A stretch of DNA of 30,539 nt from an uncultured Oscillospiraceae bacterium (lineage in GTDB: Bacteria > Bacillota > Clostridia > Oscillospirales > Acutalibacteraceae), in assembly GCA_900547305.1 (NCBI GenBank), contig URGH01000027.1, positions 1-30,539 of the forward strand. Direction: 5' to 3'. Positions 1 through 7,419 of the stretch are shown in pieces; position 1 is the stretch's first letter; the number at the start of each line of letters is the position of its first letter. Made by a program: the position numbers and the translations under genes. The notes under the pieces are model-generated. The model made no database searches. It was not told where the DNA came from and saw only the letters and a program-made list of their open reading frames with translations.

Positions 1-83
1 CTCTGTCAACTGCGTTGACGTCTCCCCACACCGTGGGGAGCAACCCCCTCTATTTGCTTACGCAAAAGAAGGGAGCCTAAAGC
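1..83. repeat. hairpin-rich intergenic repeat, partial copy at window edge
   Basis: Three short hairpins follow one another: GTCAAC/GTTGAC (5-10, 14-19), CTCCCCAC/GTGGGGAG (22-29, 33-40) and TTTGC-TTAC-GCAAA (53-66). The block CCCTCTATTT to AAAGAAGGGAGCC (46-76) recurs in reverse complement at 13871-13910. The element runs off the left edge. It lies directly downstream of the DMT transporter gene, which is read towards it, so it may also act as that gene's 3' end. Confidence 0.7.
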
Positions 84-96
84 AACAATACTCAAT

Positions 97-975
97 TCAA
101 AAATTAAACATAATCACCGCCGTTATTCCCGTGCAGACGGCGGCGACTTGCTTTTTGGTTATCTTTTCCCCGAGGAACAGGGTTGATACCAGGAGCGAAG
201 CGAGTATTACGCCTACGTTTGTTACTGGAAAGGCGATAACGCTCGGCAGTCTGCCCGCAAGCAGGGTGTTTGCGGTATTGGCGGCTGCCATAGCCGCGCC
301 GACAATAAGAACAGAAATATAAGATTCTGCGTCATTTTTCGGCGGCGAAACGGGGGCTTTTTTAGCGGTAAGGGCGGCGATAACGGAAATAACGCCCGCA
401 AGCAAAAACGCCGCGAATAAAAAAATTCCGGTTTGTGACGAACAGGCTGATTTTTGCTGGAGCTTTTGCACAACGCCCAGCCCGCCCGAGGCTGCCATTG
501 AAATTATAAGCGGCAAAACGGCGCGGAAATCGGTTTTTTTACTGTTTTCGCCCGAGCTTACAGAGGAAAGAACTATTGTTACAATGCAGAACAGAACGCT
601 GAATATTTTGAAAAAACCGACGTTTTCGCGCCATACCACAGTGCCGAATACGGTGGGTATTATAAACCCGAATGAGTAAATCATTGCGCAGACAGATACC
701 GCCATTCTGCCGAGCGCCACGGTGTAAAGCCACTGCGCAAGCACGGTGAACACCCCGTACATGCCGCTAAACGCCAGTGTTTCGGCGGAGGGCAGGCACA
801 TGCCTTTTATATTAAGAAGAAATATTTCCGCCGCAGCGAAGAAAAACAGTTTTGCCTGCATTACGCAAAATTCATGCTTTCCAGCGGCGGATATGCCCAG
901 CTTTTTTGAAAAAACCGCGCGGGCGGTAGAGCAAAGAACCGAAGCCGCAAGCAGAAACAGTGTGAACCCGCTCAT
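97..975 (-). CDS. EamA/DMT family transporter
   Basis: A 292-residue, highly hydrophobic protein with about ten predicted membrane segments in two halves, the drug/metabolite transporter layout (two EamA repeats). The C-terminal half ends in the typical pattern of a Gly/Ala-rich helix, LFLGEKIT and a last helix. EamA proteins export or import small metabolites; the substrate cannot be told from sequence. The start is an ATG that overlaps the TAA of the upstream GH5 gene (TAATG on the minus strand), with AAAGGAAA about 8 nt upstream, so the two genes form one transcription unit and are probably translationally coupled. No signs of damage. Confidence 0.85.
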   Translation of the reverse strand: MSGFTLFLLAASVLCSTARAVFSKKLGISAAGKHEFCVMQAKLFFFAAAEIFLLNIKGMCLPSAETLAFSGMYGVFTVLAQWLYTVALGRMAVSVCAMIYSFGFIIPTVFGTVVWRENVGFFKIFSVLFCIVTIVLSSVSSGENSKKTDFRAVLPLIISMAASGGLGVVQKLQQKSACSSQTGIFLFAAFLLAGVISVIAALTAKKAPVSPPKNDAESYISVLIVGAAMAAANTANTLLAGRLPSVIAFPVTNVGVILASLLVSTLFLGEKITKKQVAAVCTGITAVIMFNF

Positions 976-2063
976 TACACGTTTCCTTTTATTATTTCGG
1001 CAAGGTTTTGACTCAGAATTTTTCTTGTATCGTCATCCACCAGGCTGAAACGGTTGCCGTCGTTCGGGGTGCTTAAATAATTCCATACGCAATACGGAAT
1101 TTCATTAGCTTTAAGAAATTTTATAACGTCGCGCGTCCAATTCTCGCGCCACTCCAGGCGGCAGTGCCTTATTGTGCCGAATTCGCCGCACCACAGAATT
1201 TTATCGGGGTTTTGCTTTATAAATTCCGCCGCGGGTGCAAGGCTGCGGTTTATATAGCGGCTGTCCATAGCGGTGCAGCCTTCAAATGATTTTTCATTCC
1301 CGTTGACTACCCTTTCAAAATCGCGGTATCTTTCTATATCGCCGGGGTAGGGCATTTCGCGGTTGTAATAAAGCGGACCGGGCTGAAGCACTCCGCGTTG
1401 GTGCGTGAATGAAATCGGGTCGTATGTATGAAAGGTGTATATTACGTTTTTATCATCAAATACCTTGAGCTTGTTCAGCGTATGCGGCGAGTTCCAGCAG
1501 GTACTGCCGATTATCAGTTTTCGCTCAGTATTCTTTCGCCGCAGGGCGTTTACCGTTTTTTCGGCAAGTATATTCCACTTTTCGGGGTCAACATCCCGCA
1601 CCTCGTTCAGCAATTCAAAGGCGACCCCGGGTTTATCGGAAAAACGGTCTTCAAGCGCTTCCCAAAGCATTACAAACCTTTCCTGCAGACCGTCGTTATC
1701 CAATAATTGAACCTTTTCCTCTATATCGCAGTAATTGCCGATTGCCTTGTGCAGATTAAGCACGGTATTAAGCCCGTATTTTTCGCACCAACCGATAAAT
1801 TTCTCTATTATCGAAAAAATTTCCTCGCGGTAGACCCCGGGCTTTTCTTCCAAAACTATTTGGTCAAAACCGAGACGTATATGGTCCATGCCAAGCTCGC
1901 TTATATAGCGCACGTCATCCTCGGTTATATATCCATCAAAGTGTTCAAAATCGCCTACGGTAAGCGTTAAGCGCCTTTCCTGCGGCAAACAGTTAAAGCG
2001 CTTGTAATTTGTAAGCCAACCGCCTATACCCATTCCTTTTTCAAAGCCTGTAAATCTTCTCAT
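975..2063 (-). CDS. glycoside hydrolase family 5 protein, cytoplasmic
   Basis: A 362-residue single-domain (beta/alpha)8 GH5 enzyme. Visible signatures are the N-terminal GIGGWLTNY, LHKA at 104-107, the acid/base Glu154 in LLNEVRD, HTYD at 212-215 and the likely nucleophile Glu294 in WCGEFGT, with an aromatic WNYL on the last strand. There is no signal peptide, carbohydrate-binding module or dockerin, so it should act inside the cell on imported oligosaccharides or glycosides and not on polymers. Ribosome binding site GAGAGGAG precedes the ATG. First gene of a two-gene operon with the DMT transporter. The exact substrate (beta-glucan, mannan, other) is not determined. Confidence 0.85.
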   Translation of the reverse strand: MRRFTGFEKGMGIGGWLTNYKRFNCLPQERRLTLTVGDFEHFDGYITEDDVRYISELGMDHIRLGFDQIVLEEKPGVYREEIFSIIEKFIGWCEKYGLNTVLNLHKAIGNYCDIEEKVQLLDNDGLQERFVMLWEALEDRFSDKPGVAFELLNEVRDVDPEKWNILAEKTVNALRRKNTERKLIIGSTCWNSPHTLNKLKVFDDKNVIYTFHTYDPISFTHQRGVLQPGPLYYNREMPYPGDIERYRDFERVVNGNEKSFEGCTAMDSRYINRSLAPAAEFIKQNPDKILWCGEFGTIRHCRLEWRENWTRDVIKFLKANEIPYCVWNYLSTPNDGNRFSLVDDDTRKILSQNLAEIIKGNV

Positions 2064-2087
2064 ACGGCAAACTCCTCTCTATATGGA

Positions 2088-2116
2088 ATTATACTACCGA
2101 GAGGGGTTTTTTTCTA
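2088..2116 (-). promoter_or_regulatory. probable promoter of GH5-DMT operon
   Basis: On the minus strand a perfect -10 TATAAT (2088-2093) has a weak -35 TAGAAA (2111-2116) at 17 nt spacing. It sits about 25 nt upstream of the GH5 start. Confidence 0.5.
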
Positions 2117-2180
2117 TAACGCCGCATAGAAGAATTTGCACAAAAGATAGATACCGTGGATATTAAACGTTAAAAGTGTT

Positions 2181-3068
2181 TCAAATCAGCCGCTTTGCTT
2201 TTTCAACCAATTTTAAAACGTCCTTATCGGGATTACTGCTGTAAAGCAGACCGTAGGGAATACTGTAATCCCAATTAACGGGAATTGATACCAGCCCCGG
2301 GTGAACGTCGCGCCAACATTCAATGGTAAGCAGTACGTTACCCGAATCGTCACAGCGGTTGAAAACCGATAAATCATAAAATTGAGACGTATCTTCAATG
2401 TTAATCTGCGGGTGGTTTTTCTCTAAATCGTTGCGGATAAAGTCATTCACACCCGAATCGCCGCGGCTTACCATCATAAGCGTTTCGCCGTATAAATCCT
2501 CTATATTTATTTGCTTTTTTTCGGCTAAACGGTGCTCACGCGATACAGCAATCATCTTTTTGTACCTGCCGAGCGGCAGAAAATTGCAAAGGGAAAGCCA
2601 CGCTTTTGAGTCGCACACGCCGATTAAAAAATCAAACTTTTCGCCCAACTTTTTTATTTCGGATAAAATACCCTCGTGGTTATCCTCAAACGGCACCAAA
2701 TGCAGCTTGTAATTCGGGAAATCGGCATTTACCTTGTACCACAAATCCATAAACGGTTTTGCGGGATTTAAGAGGGAAGTGCCCACGCAGAACGTGGTGT
2801 CATATTCGAGCGTGGCGGCGTTCGCCGCGGCAACCGATTTTTTTGAATAATCCATAATAAACTTAGAGTCGCGGTATATTACCTTGCCCGCGGGGGTCAG
2901 CACCACTCCTGCGGGCGTTCTTTCTATCAATTTAAGGTTTAAATGCTCCTCTAATACATTCATCTTTTTCATAACGGCGGTGGGCGAGATAAACAGCTTA
3001 TCTGCCGCCTTTGTAAAGCTGCCGCAATCGACTACGGCTAAAAATGTATCAAGCAACGGATTATACAT
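2181..3068 (-). CDS. LysR family transcriptional regulator
   Basis: A 295-residue LTTR. The N-terminal winged helix-turn-helix (residues 1-60) contains the family pattern FLAVVDCGSFTKAADKLFIS followed by a long linker helix. The rest is a periplasmic-binding-like effector domain (about 90-290). It is transcribed divergently from the redox cluster that starts at 3279, the usual arrangement for an LTTR and its target genes. Its own promoter (3100-3128) and an inverted repeat (3080-3096) lie in the shared intergenic space. It likely controls the decarboxylase/dehydrogenase/flavoprotein genes; the effector is unknown. Confidence 0.9.
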   Translation of the reverse strand: MYNPLLDTFLAVVDCGSFTKAADKLFISPTAVMKKMNVLEEHLNLKLIERTPAGVVLTPAGKVIYRDSKFIMDYSKKSVAAANAATLEYDTTFCVGTSLLNPAKPFMDLWYKVNADFPNYKLHLVPFEDNHEGILSEIKKLGEKFDFLIGVCDSKAWLSLCNFLPLGRYKKMIAVSREHRLAEKKQINIEDLYGETLMMVSRGDSGVNDFIRNDLEKNHPQINIEDTSQFYDLSVFNRCDDSGNVLLTIECWRDVHPGLVSIPVNWDYSIPYGLLYSSNPDKDVLKLVEKAKRLI

Positions 3069-3079
3069 AGCATACCTCT

Positions 3080-3128
3080 ATAAACTTTTAGTTTATACTA
3101 TAATAACATATCGGATATTCCGTGTCAA
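3080..3128 (-). promoter_or_regulatory. LysR promoter with candidate LTTR operator
   Basis: Minus-strand -35 TTGACA (3123-3128), 17 nt spacer and -10 TATTAT (3100-3105). Just downstream lies a perfect inverted repeat ATAAAC-N5-GTTTAT (3080-3096), a good candidate autoregulatory operator for the LysR protein. Operator identity is inferred. Confidence 0.65.
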
Positions 3129-3137
3129 TGCCCGCGG

Positions 3138-3146
3138 TGCTATAAT
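3138..3146 (+). promoter_or_regulatory. extended -10 promoter for the redox cluster
   Basis: TGCTATAAT is an extended -10 element (TGn + TATAAT) on the plus strand, with no good -35. It lies 130 nt upstream of the first intact gene and directly against the flavodoxin remnant. A second TATAAT at 3099-3104 is an alternative. Confidence 0.45.
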
Positions 3147-3276
3147 AGCGGAATGGGCAGCAGTGTGGAGGATATTAAAAGGCTCTGCCCCGGGGCAAGG
3201 GTTGAAAAAGGGGCTTGCCATACACGGCGGCAGCGCCGCAAAATCAAGAAAAATAATTGAGGAATGTGTGAAGTAA
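3147..3276 (+). pseudogene. 3' remnant of a flavodoxin gene, frameshifted
   Basis: From 3147 one frame reads SGMGSSVEDIKRLCPGARVE and, after a shift at the homopolymer AAAAAGGGG (3205-3213), the next frame reads LAIHGGSAAKSRKIIEECVK before a TAA at 3274. Joined, the two pieces look like the C-terminal ~40 residues of a flavodoxin-like domain (SGxGxSxxDIxxLCP pattern and final helix). The first ~100 residues of the domain are missing. One extra G explains the shift. It sits 2 nt before the next gene, where an intact flavodoxin gene would fit the cluster. The family assignment rests on my reading of the motif. Confidence 0.6.
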
Positions 3277-3278
3277 TT

Positions 3279-4034
3279 ATGAAAAAGGTTACGGCAGGCA
3301 GAGAGGCGCTCGGAGAGTTTGCGCCGAAATTTGCAGAGCTTAACGACGATGTACTGTTCGGGCAGGTATGGAGCAGGGAGGATAAATTATCCCTCCGCGA
3401 CCGTTCGCTCGTTACGGTGACGGCGCTGCTCTCGCAGGGACTTTGCGACAGCTCGTTTGATTTTCATTTAAGGTCGGCTAAACAAAACGGAATTACCAAA
3501 GCCGAAATTGCGGAAATAATAACCCATGCGGCGTTTTATGCGGGCTGGCCGAAAGTGTGGGCGGCTTTCAGGCTTGCAAAAAACGTGTGGAATGAAGAAT
3601 CAAACGCCAAAAGCGAAAAACAGGCACATGCAAATTCAATGATTTTCCCGATAGGCGAGCCTAATGACGCATTTGCGAAGTATTTTATAGGTCAAAGCTA
3701 TTTAGCGCCCGTATCTAGAAGTCAGGTGGGTATTTTCAACGTTACGTTTGAGCCTGCCTGCCGCAATAACTGGCACATACACAAAGCCGAAAGGGGCGGC
3801 GGACAAATTTTGGTTTGCATAGCGGGTGACGGCTGGTATCAGGAATGGGGAAATGAACCTAAAGCCTTAAAACCGGGCGACGTTGTAAACATTGCGCCCG
3901 GCGTTAAGCACTGGCACGGCGCACAGAAAAACAGCTGGTTCTCGCACTTTGCAATAGAGGTACCTGCCGAAAACGGCGGTACCGAGTGGTGCGAGCCGGT
4001 AACAGACGAAGAATATAATAAACTGGGGGAATAA
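3279..4034 (+). CDS. carboxymuconolactone decarboxylase-cupin fusion protein
   Basis: A 251-residue two-domain protein. Residues about 15-105 match the carboxymuconolactone decarboxylase/AhpD-like helical fold (RDRSLVTVTALLSQG, then ITKAEIAEIITHAAFYAGWP). Residues about 140-235 are a cupin: NNWHIHK with a following Gly-rich strand is cupin motif 1, and PGDVVNIAPGVKHWHG is motif 2, giving metal-ligand histidines. AhpD enzymes use a CxxC pair; here only one Cys is present (QGLCDSS), so peroxidase activity is unlikely. I chose the ATG at 3279 over 3264, because the GAGG upstream is only 1 nt from 3264; neither has an ideal site. Such fusions commonly sit beside flavodoxins and aldehyde/alcohol oxidoreductases, as here. 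Confidence 0.85.
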   Translation: MKKVTAGREALGEFAPKFAELNDDVLFGQVWSREDKLSLRDRSLVTVTALLSQGLCDSSFDFHLRSAKQNGITKAEIAEIITHAAFYAGWPKVWAAFRLAKNVWNEESNAKSEKQAHANSMIFPIGEPNDAFAKYFIGQSYLAPVSRSQVGIFNVTFEPACRNNWHIHKAERGGGQILVCIAGDGWYQEWGNEPKALKPGDVVNIAPGVKHWHGAQKNSWFSHFAIEVPAENGGTEWCEPVTDEEYNKLGE

Positions 4035-4037
4035 ATA

Positions 4038-5144
4038 ATGTTAGGTAATTTTTCTTATTGCAATCCTACAAAGCTTTATTTCGGGGATAATTCGCTTGAA
4101 AACCTTAATACGGAGCTTAAAAAGTACGGCAAAAACGTAGTGCTGGTATACGGCGGCGGTTCTGTTAAGAAAAACGGCATTTATGACGACGTTATGGAAA
4201 TTTTAAACGACTGCGGCAAAAGCGTTGCTGAGGTTGCGGGTGTAATGCCCAACCCCACGCTTGAAAAGCTTTACGAGGGCGTAAAAATTGCGCGAGCGCA
4301 TAACGCCGACTTTATTTTGGCGGTAGGCGGCGGCTCTGTGTGCGATTATTCAAAGGCGCTTGCAGTATCTGTTTACTGTGATGAAGACCCGTGGGAAAAG
4401 TATTACATCCGCTTTGAAGAGCCTGCTTGCCAAATAGTACCCGTAGGCTGTGTTTTAACAATGGTGGGCACAGGCTCTGAAATGAACGCGGGCAGCGTTA
4501 TAACAAACAGCGAAACAAAGCAGAAAATAGGTCATGTTTTTGCAAGCGAGGAGGTTATGCCGAGATTTTCGGTTTTAAACCCCAAATATACAATGACCTT
4601 GCCGAAATACCAAATGGTATCGGGTATATACGATATATTCAACCACATTTGCGAGCAGTATTTTTCTGGCGAGGACGATAACACAAGCGACTATATAAGC
4701 GAGGGGCTTATGCGCTCGGTTGTACACTCAAGCCTTATTGCAAACGAAAACCCGCAGGATTACGAGGCAAGAAGCAACATTATGTGGTGCGCCACTTGGG
4801 CGCTTAATACCCTTGTTGCAAAGGGCAAGAGCACCGATTGGATGGTGCATATGTTAGGGCAGGCAATAGGCGGGTATACAAACGCCATCCACGGTATGAC
4901 TCTTGCGGCGGTGTCGCTGCCTTATTACCGCTATATTATGCCGTATGGGCTTTCAAAGTTCAAGCGCTTTGCCGTAAACGTATGGGGCGTTAATGCCGAA
5001 GGTGAAACAGACGAACAGACAGCATCAGAGGGACTTAATGCAATGGAAAACTGGATGAAGAAATTAGGGCTTGTGCTGCACACGGGCGAGTTCGGCGTGA
5101 CCGAAGAAAGCGCCGAAAAAATAGCCGATTTGGTACTGCCATGA
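4038..5144 (+). CDS. iron-containing alcohol dehydrogenase (YqhD/BDH type), 3' frameshift
   Basis: A group III alcohol dehydrogenase, 368 residues as read. The N-terminal dinucleotide domain has GGGS at 39-42 and VGGGSVCDYSKA around 96-107; the helical domain has the metal ligands Asp199, His203, His271 and His285, matching the D/H/H/H positions of E. coli YqhD. It should reduce aldehydes with NADPH or oxidise primary alcohols. The frame stops at 5142-5144, about 20 residues short of the family. The next frame immediately encodes the expected C-terminus (see 5141-5206), so the gene carries a 1-nt deletion near CCATGA. Good RBS (GGGGGA) 4 nt after the previous stop. Confidence 0.88.
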   Translation: MLGNFSYCNPTKLYFGDNSLENLNTELKKYGKNVVLVYGGGSVKKNGIYDDVMEILNDCGKSVAEVAGVMPNPTLEKLYEGVKIARAHNADFILAVGGGSVCDYSKALAVSVYCDEDPWEKYYIRFEEPACQIVPVGCVLTMVGTGSEMNAGSVITNSETKQKIGHVFASEEVMPRFSVLNPKYTMTLPKYQMVSGIYDIFNHICEQYFSGEDDNTSDYISEGLMRSVVHSSLIANENPQDYEARSNIMWCATWALNTLVAKGKSTDWMVHMLGQAIGGYTNAIHGMTLAAVSLPYYRYIMPYGLSKFKRFAVNVWGVNAEGETDEQTASEGLNAMENWMKKLGLVLHTGEFGVTEESAEKIADLVLP

Positions 5145-5206
5145 ACGGCGGCTACAAAGTGCTCGACCGCGAAGAAATTGTGAAAATTTTAAAGGAAAGC
5201 ATTTAA
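5141..5206 (+). pseudogene. displaced C-terminus of the alcohol dehydrogenase
   Basis: ATG at 5141 overlaps the dehydrogenase stop (ATGA). It opens 21 codons reading MNGGYKVLDREEIVKILKES plus one Ile, then TAA. This is the standard final segment (GGYKxLxxEEIVxIL) of iron-dependent alcohol dehydrogenases. One missing base before the ATG would join it in frame to give a protein of about 390 residues. Either a real frameshift, translational coupling of two pieces, or a sequencing/assembly error. Confidence 0.75.
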
Positions 5207-5220
5207 GAGGTGAGCCGAAA

Positions 5221-5775
5221 ATGAGTAAAAAGGTATTGATTTTATCGGGCAGCCCGCGCAAGGGCGGAAATTCCGATTTATTATGCGATGAATTTATGCG
5301 CGGAGCGCTTGACAACGGCAACACGGTTGAAAAAATAAGGGTAGCCGAGAAAAAGGTTGCACCATGTCTCGGCTGCTACTATTGCGCTAAAAACGGCGGA
5401 AAATGCGTACAGCCCGACGATATGGCGGAAATTCTGCAAAAAATGATTGACGCCGATGTTTTGGTTTTAGCCTCTCCCGTGTATTTTTATTCGATCTGCG
5501 CGCAGCTAAAGGCGGTAATAGACCGCACCGTTGCACGTTGGACCGAGGTTGAAAACAAGGATTTTTACTACATTGTAACCATGGCGGATACCGCCATTTC
5601 CTCGGCGGATACCACCCTTGCGTGTTTTCGCGGCTATGCCGATTGCGTAGAGGGCGCAATCGAAAAGGGCGTTATTATAGGCAACGGCGTTCACGAAAAG
5701 GGCGAAATTAAAAACCATAAGGCAATGCGAGAAGCCTATGAAATGGGTAAAATGTTTAAAGGAAGATGTATATGA
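5221..5775 (+). CDS. NADPH-dependent FMN reductase, iron-sulfur flavoprotein (Isf) type
   Basis: A 184-residue flavodoxin-fold reductase. The N-terminal strand and phosphate loop read VLILSGSPRKGGNSD (residues 5-19), the FMN phosphate-binding site. Four cysteines at 49, 52, 55 and 62 form CX2CX2CX6C, the compact cluster motif of archaeal and clostridial Isf proteins, which bind one 4Fe-4S cluster next to FMN. LASPVYFYSICAQLKAVIDR is the typical second flavin loop. It should pass electrons between NAD(P)H or ferredoxin and an acceptor in the cytoplasm. Start ATG 5221 has GAGGTGA upstream. Its stop overlaps the next start (ATGA, 5772-5775). Confidence 0.87.
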   Translation: MSKKVLILSGSPRKGGNSDLLCDEFMRGALDNGNTVEKIRVAEKKVAPCLGCYYCAKNGGKCVQPDDMAEILQKMIDADVLVLASPVYFYSICAQLKAVIDRTVARWTEVENKDFYYIVTMADTAISSADTTLACFRGYADCVEGAIEKGVIIGNGVHEKGEIKNHKAMREAYEMGKMFKGRCI

Positions 5776-6380
5776 AGAAAATAATTTCTGTTATTTTGTG
5801 CTTGGTGTTAGCTTTTTGCGTTACCGCCTGCGGCGGCAATACGGCAGACGACAGACTTTCAGCATCGTCATCATCACCCGAAAGCAGTAAAACCGAAACG
5901 GTTTCGGGCGGAAAAACGCTTGTGGTTTACTATTCCGCAACGGGCAGCACAAAGGCGGTTGCTGAAAAGATTGCGAAGACCTTAAACGCAGATATTTTTG
6001 AGTTAGTGCCAGAAAAGCCCTACACAAGCGCGGATCTCAACTGGAGCGACGATAACAGCCGCGTATCATTAGAACACAGTGACGAAAGCAAACGCGAGGT
6101 TGCGCTTGTAAAATCCACGCCAGATAATTGGGAGCAGTACGATACGGTTTATGTAGGCTATCCTATCTGGTGGGGAATTGCCGCGTGGCCTGTAAACGGG
6201 TTTGTAAAGGCGAACGATTTTACGGGTAAGACCGTTATTCCGTTCTGTACCTCGGCAAGCTCGGGAATAGGCGAGAGTGATAAACAGCTTAAAGCTATGG
6301 CTAAAAACGGCGACTGGAAGGACGGCAAGAGGTTCTCTTCCTCCGCGTCGGACAGCGATATTGAAAATTGGTTGAAATAA
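5772..6380 (+). CDS. flavodoxin-domain lipoprotein
   Basis: A 202-residue protein with a lipoprotein signal peptide (MKK, hydrophobic stretch, lipobox VTAC, mature Cys about 20), a Ser-rich linker (30-45), then a complete flavodoxin domain: KTLVVYYSATGSTKAVAEKI is the FMN phosphate loop, GYPIWWGIAAWPV the isoalloxazine-stacking loop and CTSASSGIGES the third loop. It should sit outside the membrane as a tethered electron carrier. ATG 5772 is preferred over 5766: AAAGGAAG is 6 nt upstream and the start overlaps the previous stop (ATGA). Last gene of the redox cluster. Confidence 0.88.
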   Translation: MKKIISVILCLVLAFCVTACGGNTADDRLSASSSSPESSKTETVSGGKTLVVYYSATGSTKAVAEKIAKTLNADIFELVPEKPYTSADLNWSDDNSRVSLEHSDESKREVALVKSTPDNWEQYDTVYVGYPIWWGIAAWPVNGFVKANDFTGKTVIPFCTSASSGIGESDKQLKAMAKNGDWKDGKRFSSSASDSDIENWLK

Positions 6381-6440
6381 TATAAAGCCGAAACGTAATT
6401 CAGCATTTTCCCGAAAATCAGACTGTTTATTATTACAATA

Positions 6441-6469
6441 TTGACAAAAGCAAAAAAATGTAATATAAT
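6441..6469 (+). promoter_or_regulatory. consensus sigma-A promoter
   Basis: TTGACA (6441-6446), 17 nt spacer, TATAAT (6464-6469): a perfect match to the consensus, about 40 nt upstream of the CAP-like lipoprotein gene. It separates that gene from the redox cluster. Confidence 0.85.
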
Positions 6470-6508
6470 AATGCCATATTATACGAATTGATTTTCGGAG
6501 GACAGTTA

Positions 6509-7357
6509 ATGTTTTCTAAAAAAATATCGGCGCTTATTGCCGTTTTGCTTGTATCGGCTTTTGTATTGACAGGCTGTAAGAATAAAGCGAATACCTCGTC
6601 GGATTCTTCATCGACCGATGTTAACAGCAAGCCGACGGTCAGCTCGGACGATTCGAATACCGAGCCGGATGCCCCCGACGTAAGCAGTAATACATCGTCT
6701 GTAAACAGCAAGCCGAACAATAACAATAATGTAAGCAGTCAGCCGCATTTGCACGCATACAGAAAAACGGATGAAGTTGTCCCGCCGACTTGCACCGAGG
6801 ACGGTTACATTATTTACAAATGCAGCTGCGGGCGGTGGTATACCGAAAAGGACAAAGAAAAAACCGGTCATAAATGGAAAGAGTGGACGGTAACCGTTAT
6901 GCCGACCGCAAGCACCGAGGGCAAGGAAGAACGAGTTTGCGCGGTCTGCGGTAAAAAGGAAGCAAGAACGCTTGAAAAAGCGGCGCTTGCAACGCCTGCC
7001 GAGCTGTCCGCCGAATTGCTTGAGTTTATAAACAATGCAAGGGCGGAAAACAGTATCGAAAAGCTACAGCTTGCCACCGAGGGTTCTCTTGTGAAAATAG
7101 CGGAGTATTTAGCCGAGGGCGATACCGACAAGTATAATGCCGAGCTTGAAGCGCTGAAACCCGAGCATACCGCCGTGAATAAGGCTGACGGTTATACCGC
7201 CGCCAAAGAGGCTTTTGAGGCGTTAATGAAAAACGAAGAATATAAGAAGAATATTCTGAACGGTGATTTTAAATTTATTTCAATGCACATAACCGTTACG
7301 GACGGTAAATTTAATATTGTTATGTTTTTTGCCGACCGCAGCGCGCCCGCCGAGTAA
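6509..7357 (+). CDS. lipoprotein with zinc-ribbon-like repeat and CAP-like domain
   Basis: A 282-residue secreted lipoprotein: signal peptide and lipobox LTGC (Cys about 23), then an 60-residue Ser/Asn/Asp-rich linker. Next comes a cysteine-bearing module (about 82-150: PPTCTEDGYIIYKCSCGRW and later EERVCAVCGKKE), a pattern often seen in Clostridia surface proteins. The C-terminal ~120 residues resemble a CAP/SCP domain: LLEFINNARAENSIEKLQL matches its first helix and NILNGDF plus GKFNIVMFFAD its last part, but the usual His/Glu cavity residues are not evident. The start at 6509 follows GGAGGA. Function unknown, extracellular. Confidence 0.7.
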   Translation: MFSKKISALIAVLLVSAFVLTGCKNKANTSSDSSSTDVNSKPTVSSDDSNTEPDAPDVSSNTSSVNSKPNNNNNVSSQPHLHAYRKTDEVVPPTCTEDGYIIYKCSCGRWYTEKDKEKTGHKWKEWTVTVMPTASTEGKEERVCAVCGKKEARTLEKAALATPAELSAELLEFINNARAENSIEKLQLATEGSLVKIAEYLAEGDTDKYNAELEALKPEHTAVNKADGYTAAKEAFEALMKNEEYKKNILNGDFKFISMHITVTDGKFNIVMFFADRSAPAE

Positions 7358-7387
7358 TAATATTTATTGATAAACCACCGAGTCCAA

Positions 7388-7411
7388 AGCATGGCGAATT
7401 TTCGCCATGCT
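7388..7411 (+). repeat. perfect short palindrome
   Basis: AGCATGGCGAA and TTCGCCATGCT form an 11-bp perfect inverted repeat with two bases between the arms. It has no T-run and sits 8 nt before a second, terminator-like hairpin. It may stabilise the mRNA 3' end. Confidence 0.7.
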
Positions 7412-7419
7412 AAGTAATA

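Noticed and set aside
2073..2113. Plus-strand terminator (CCTCTC/GAGAGG followed by T7)
   Set aside because: No plus-strand gene lies upstream, the loop is about 20 nt long, and the region is better explained as the promoter and RBS of the minus-strand GH5 gene.
2884..3276. A 130-codon plus-strand ORF ending just before the decarboxylase-cupin gene
   Set aside because: Most of it is antisense to the LysR gene. Only the last part has coding character, and that is better explained as the frameshifted flavodoxin remnant.
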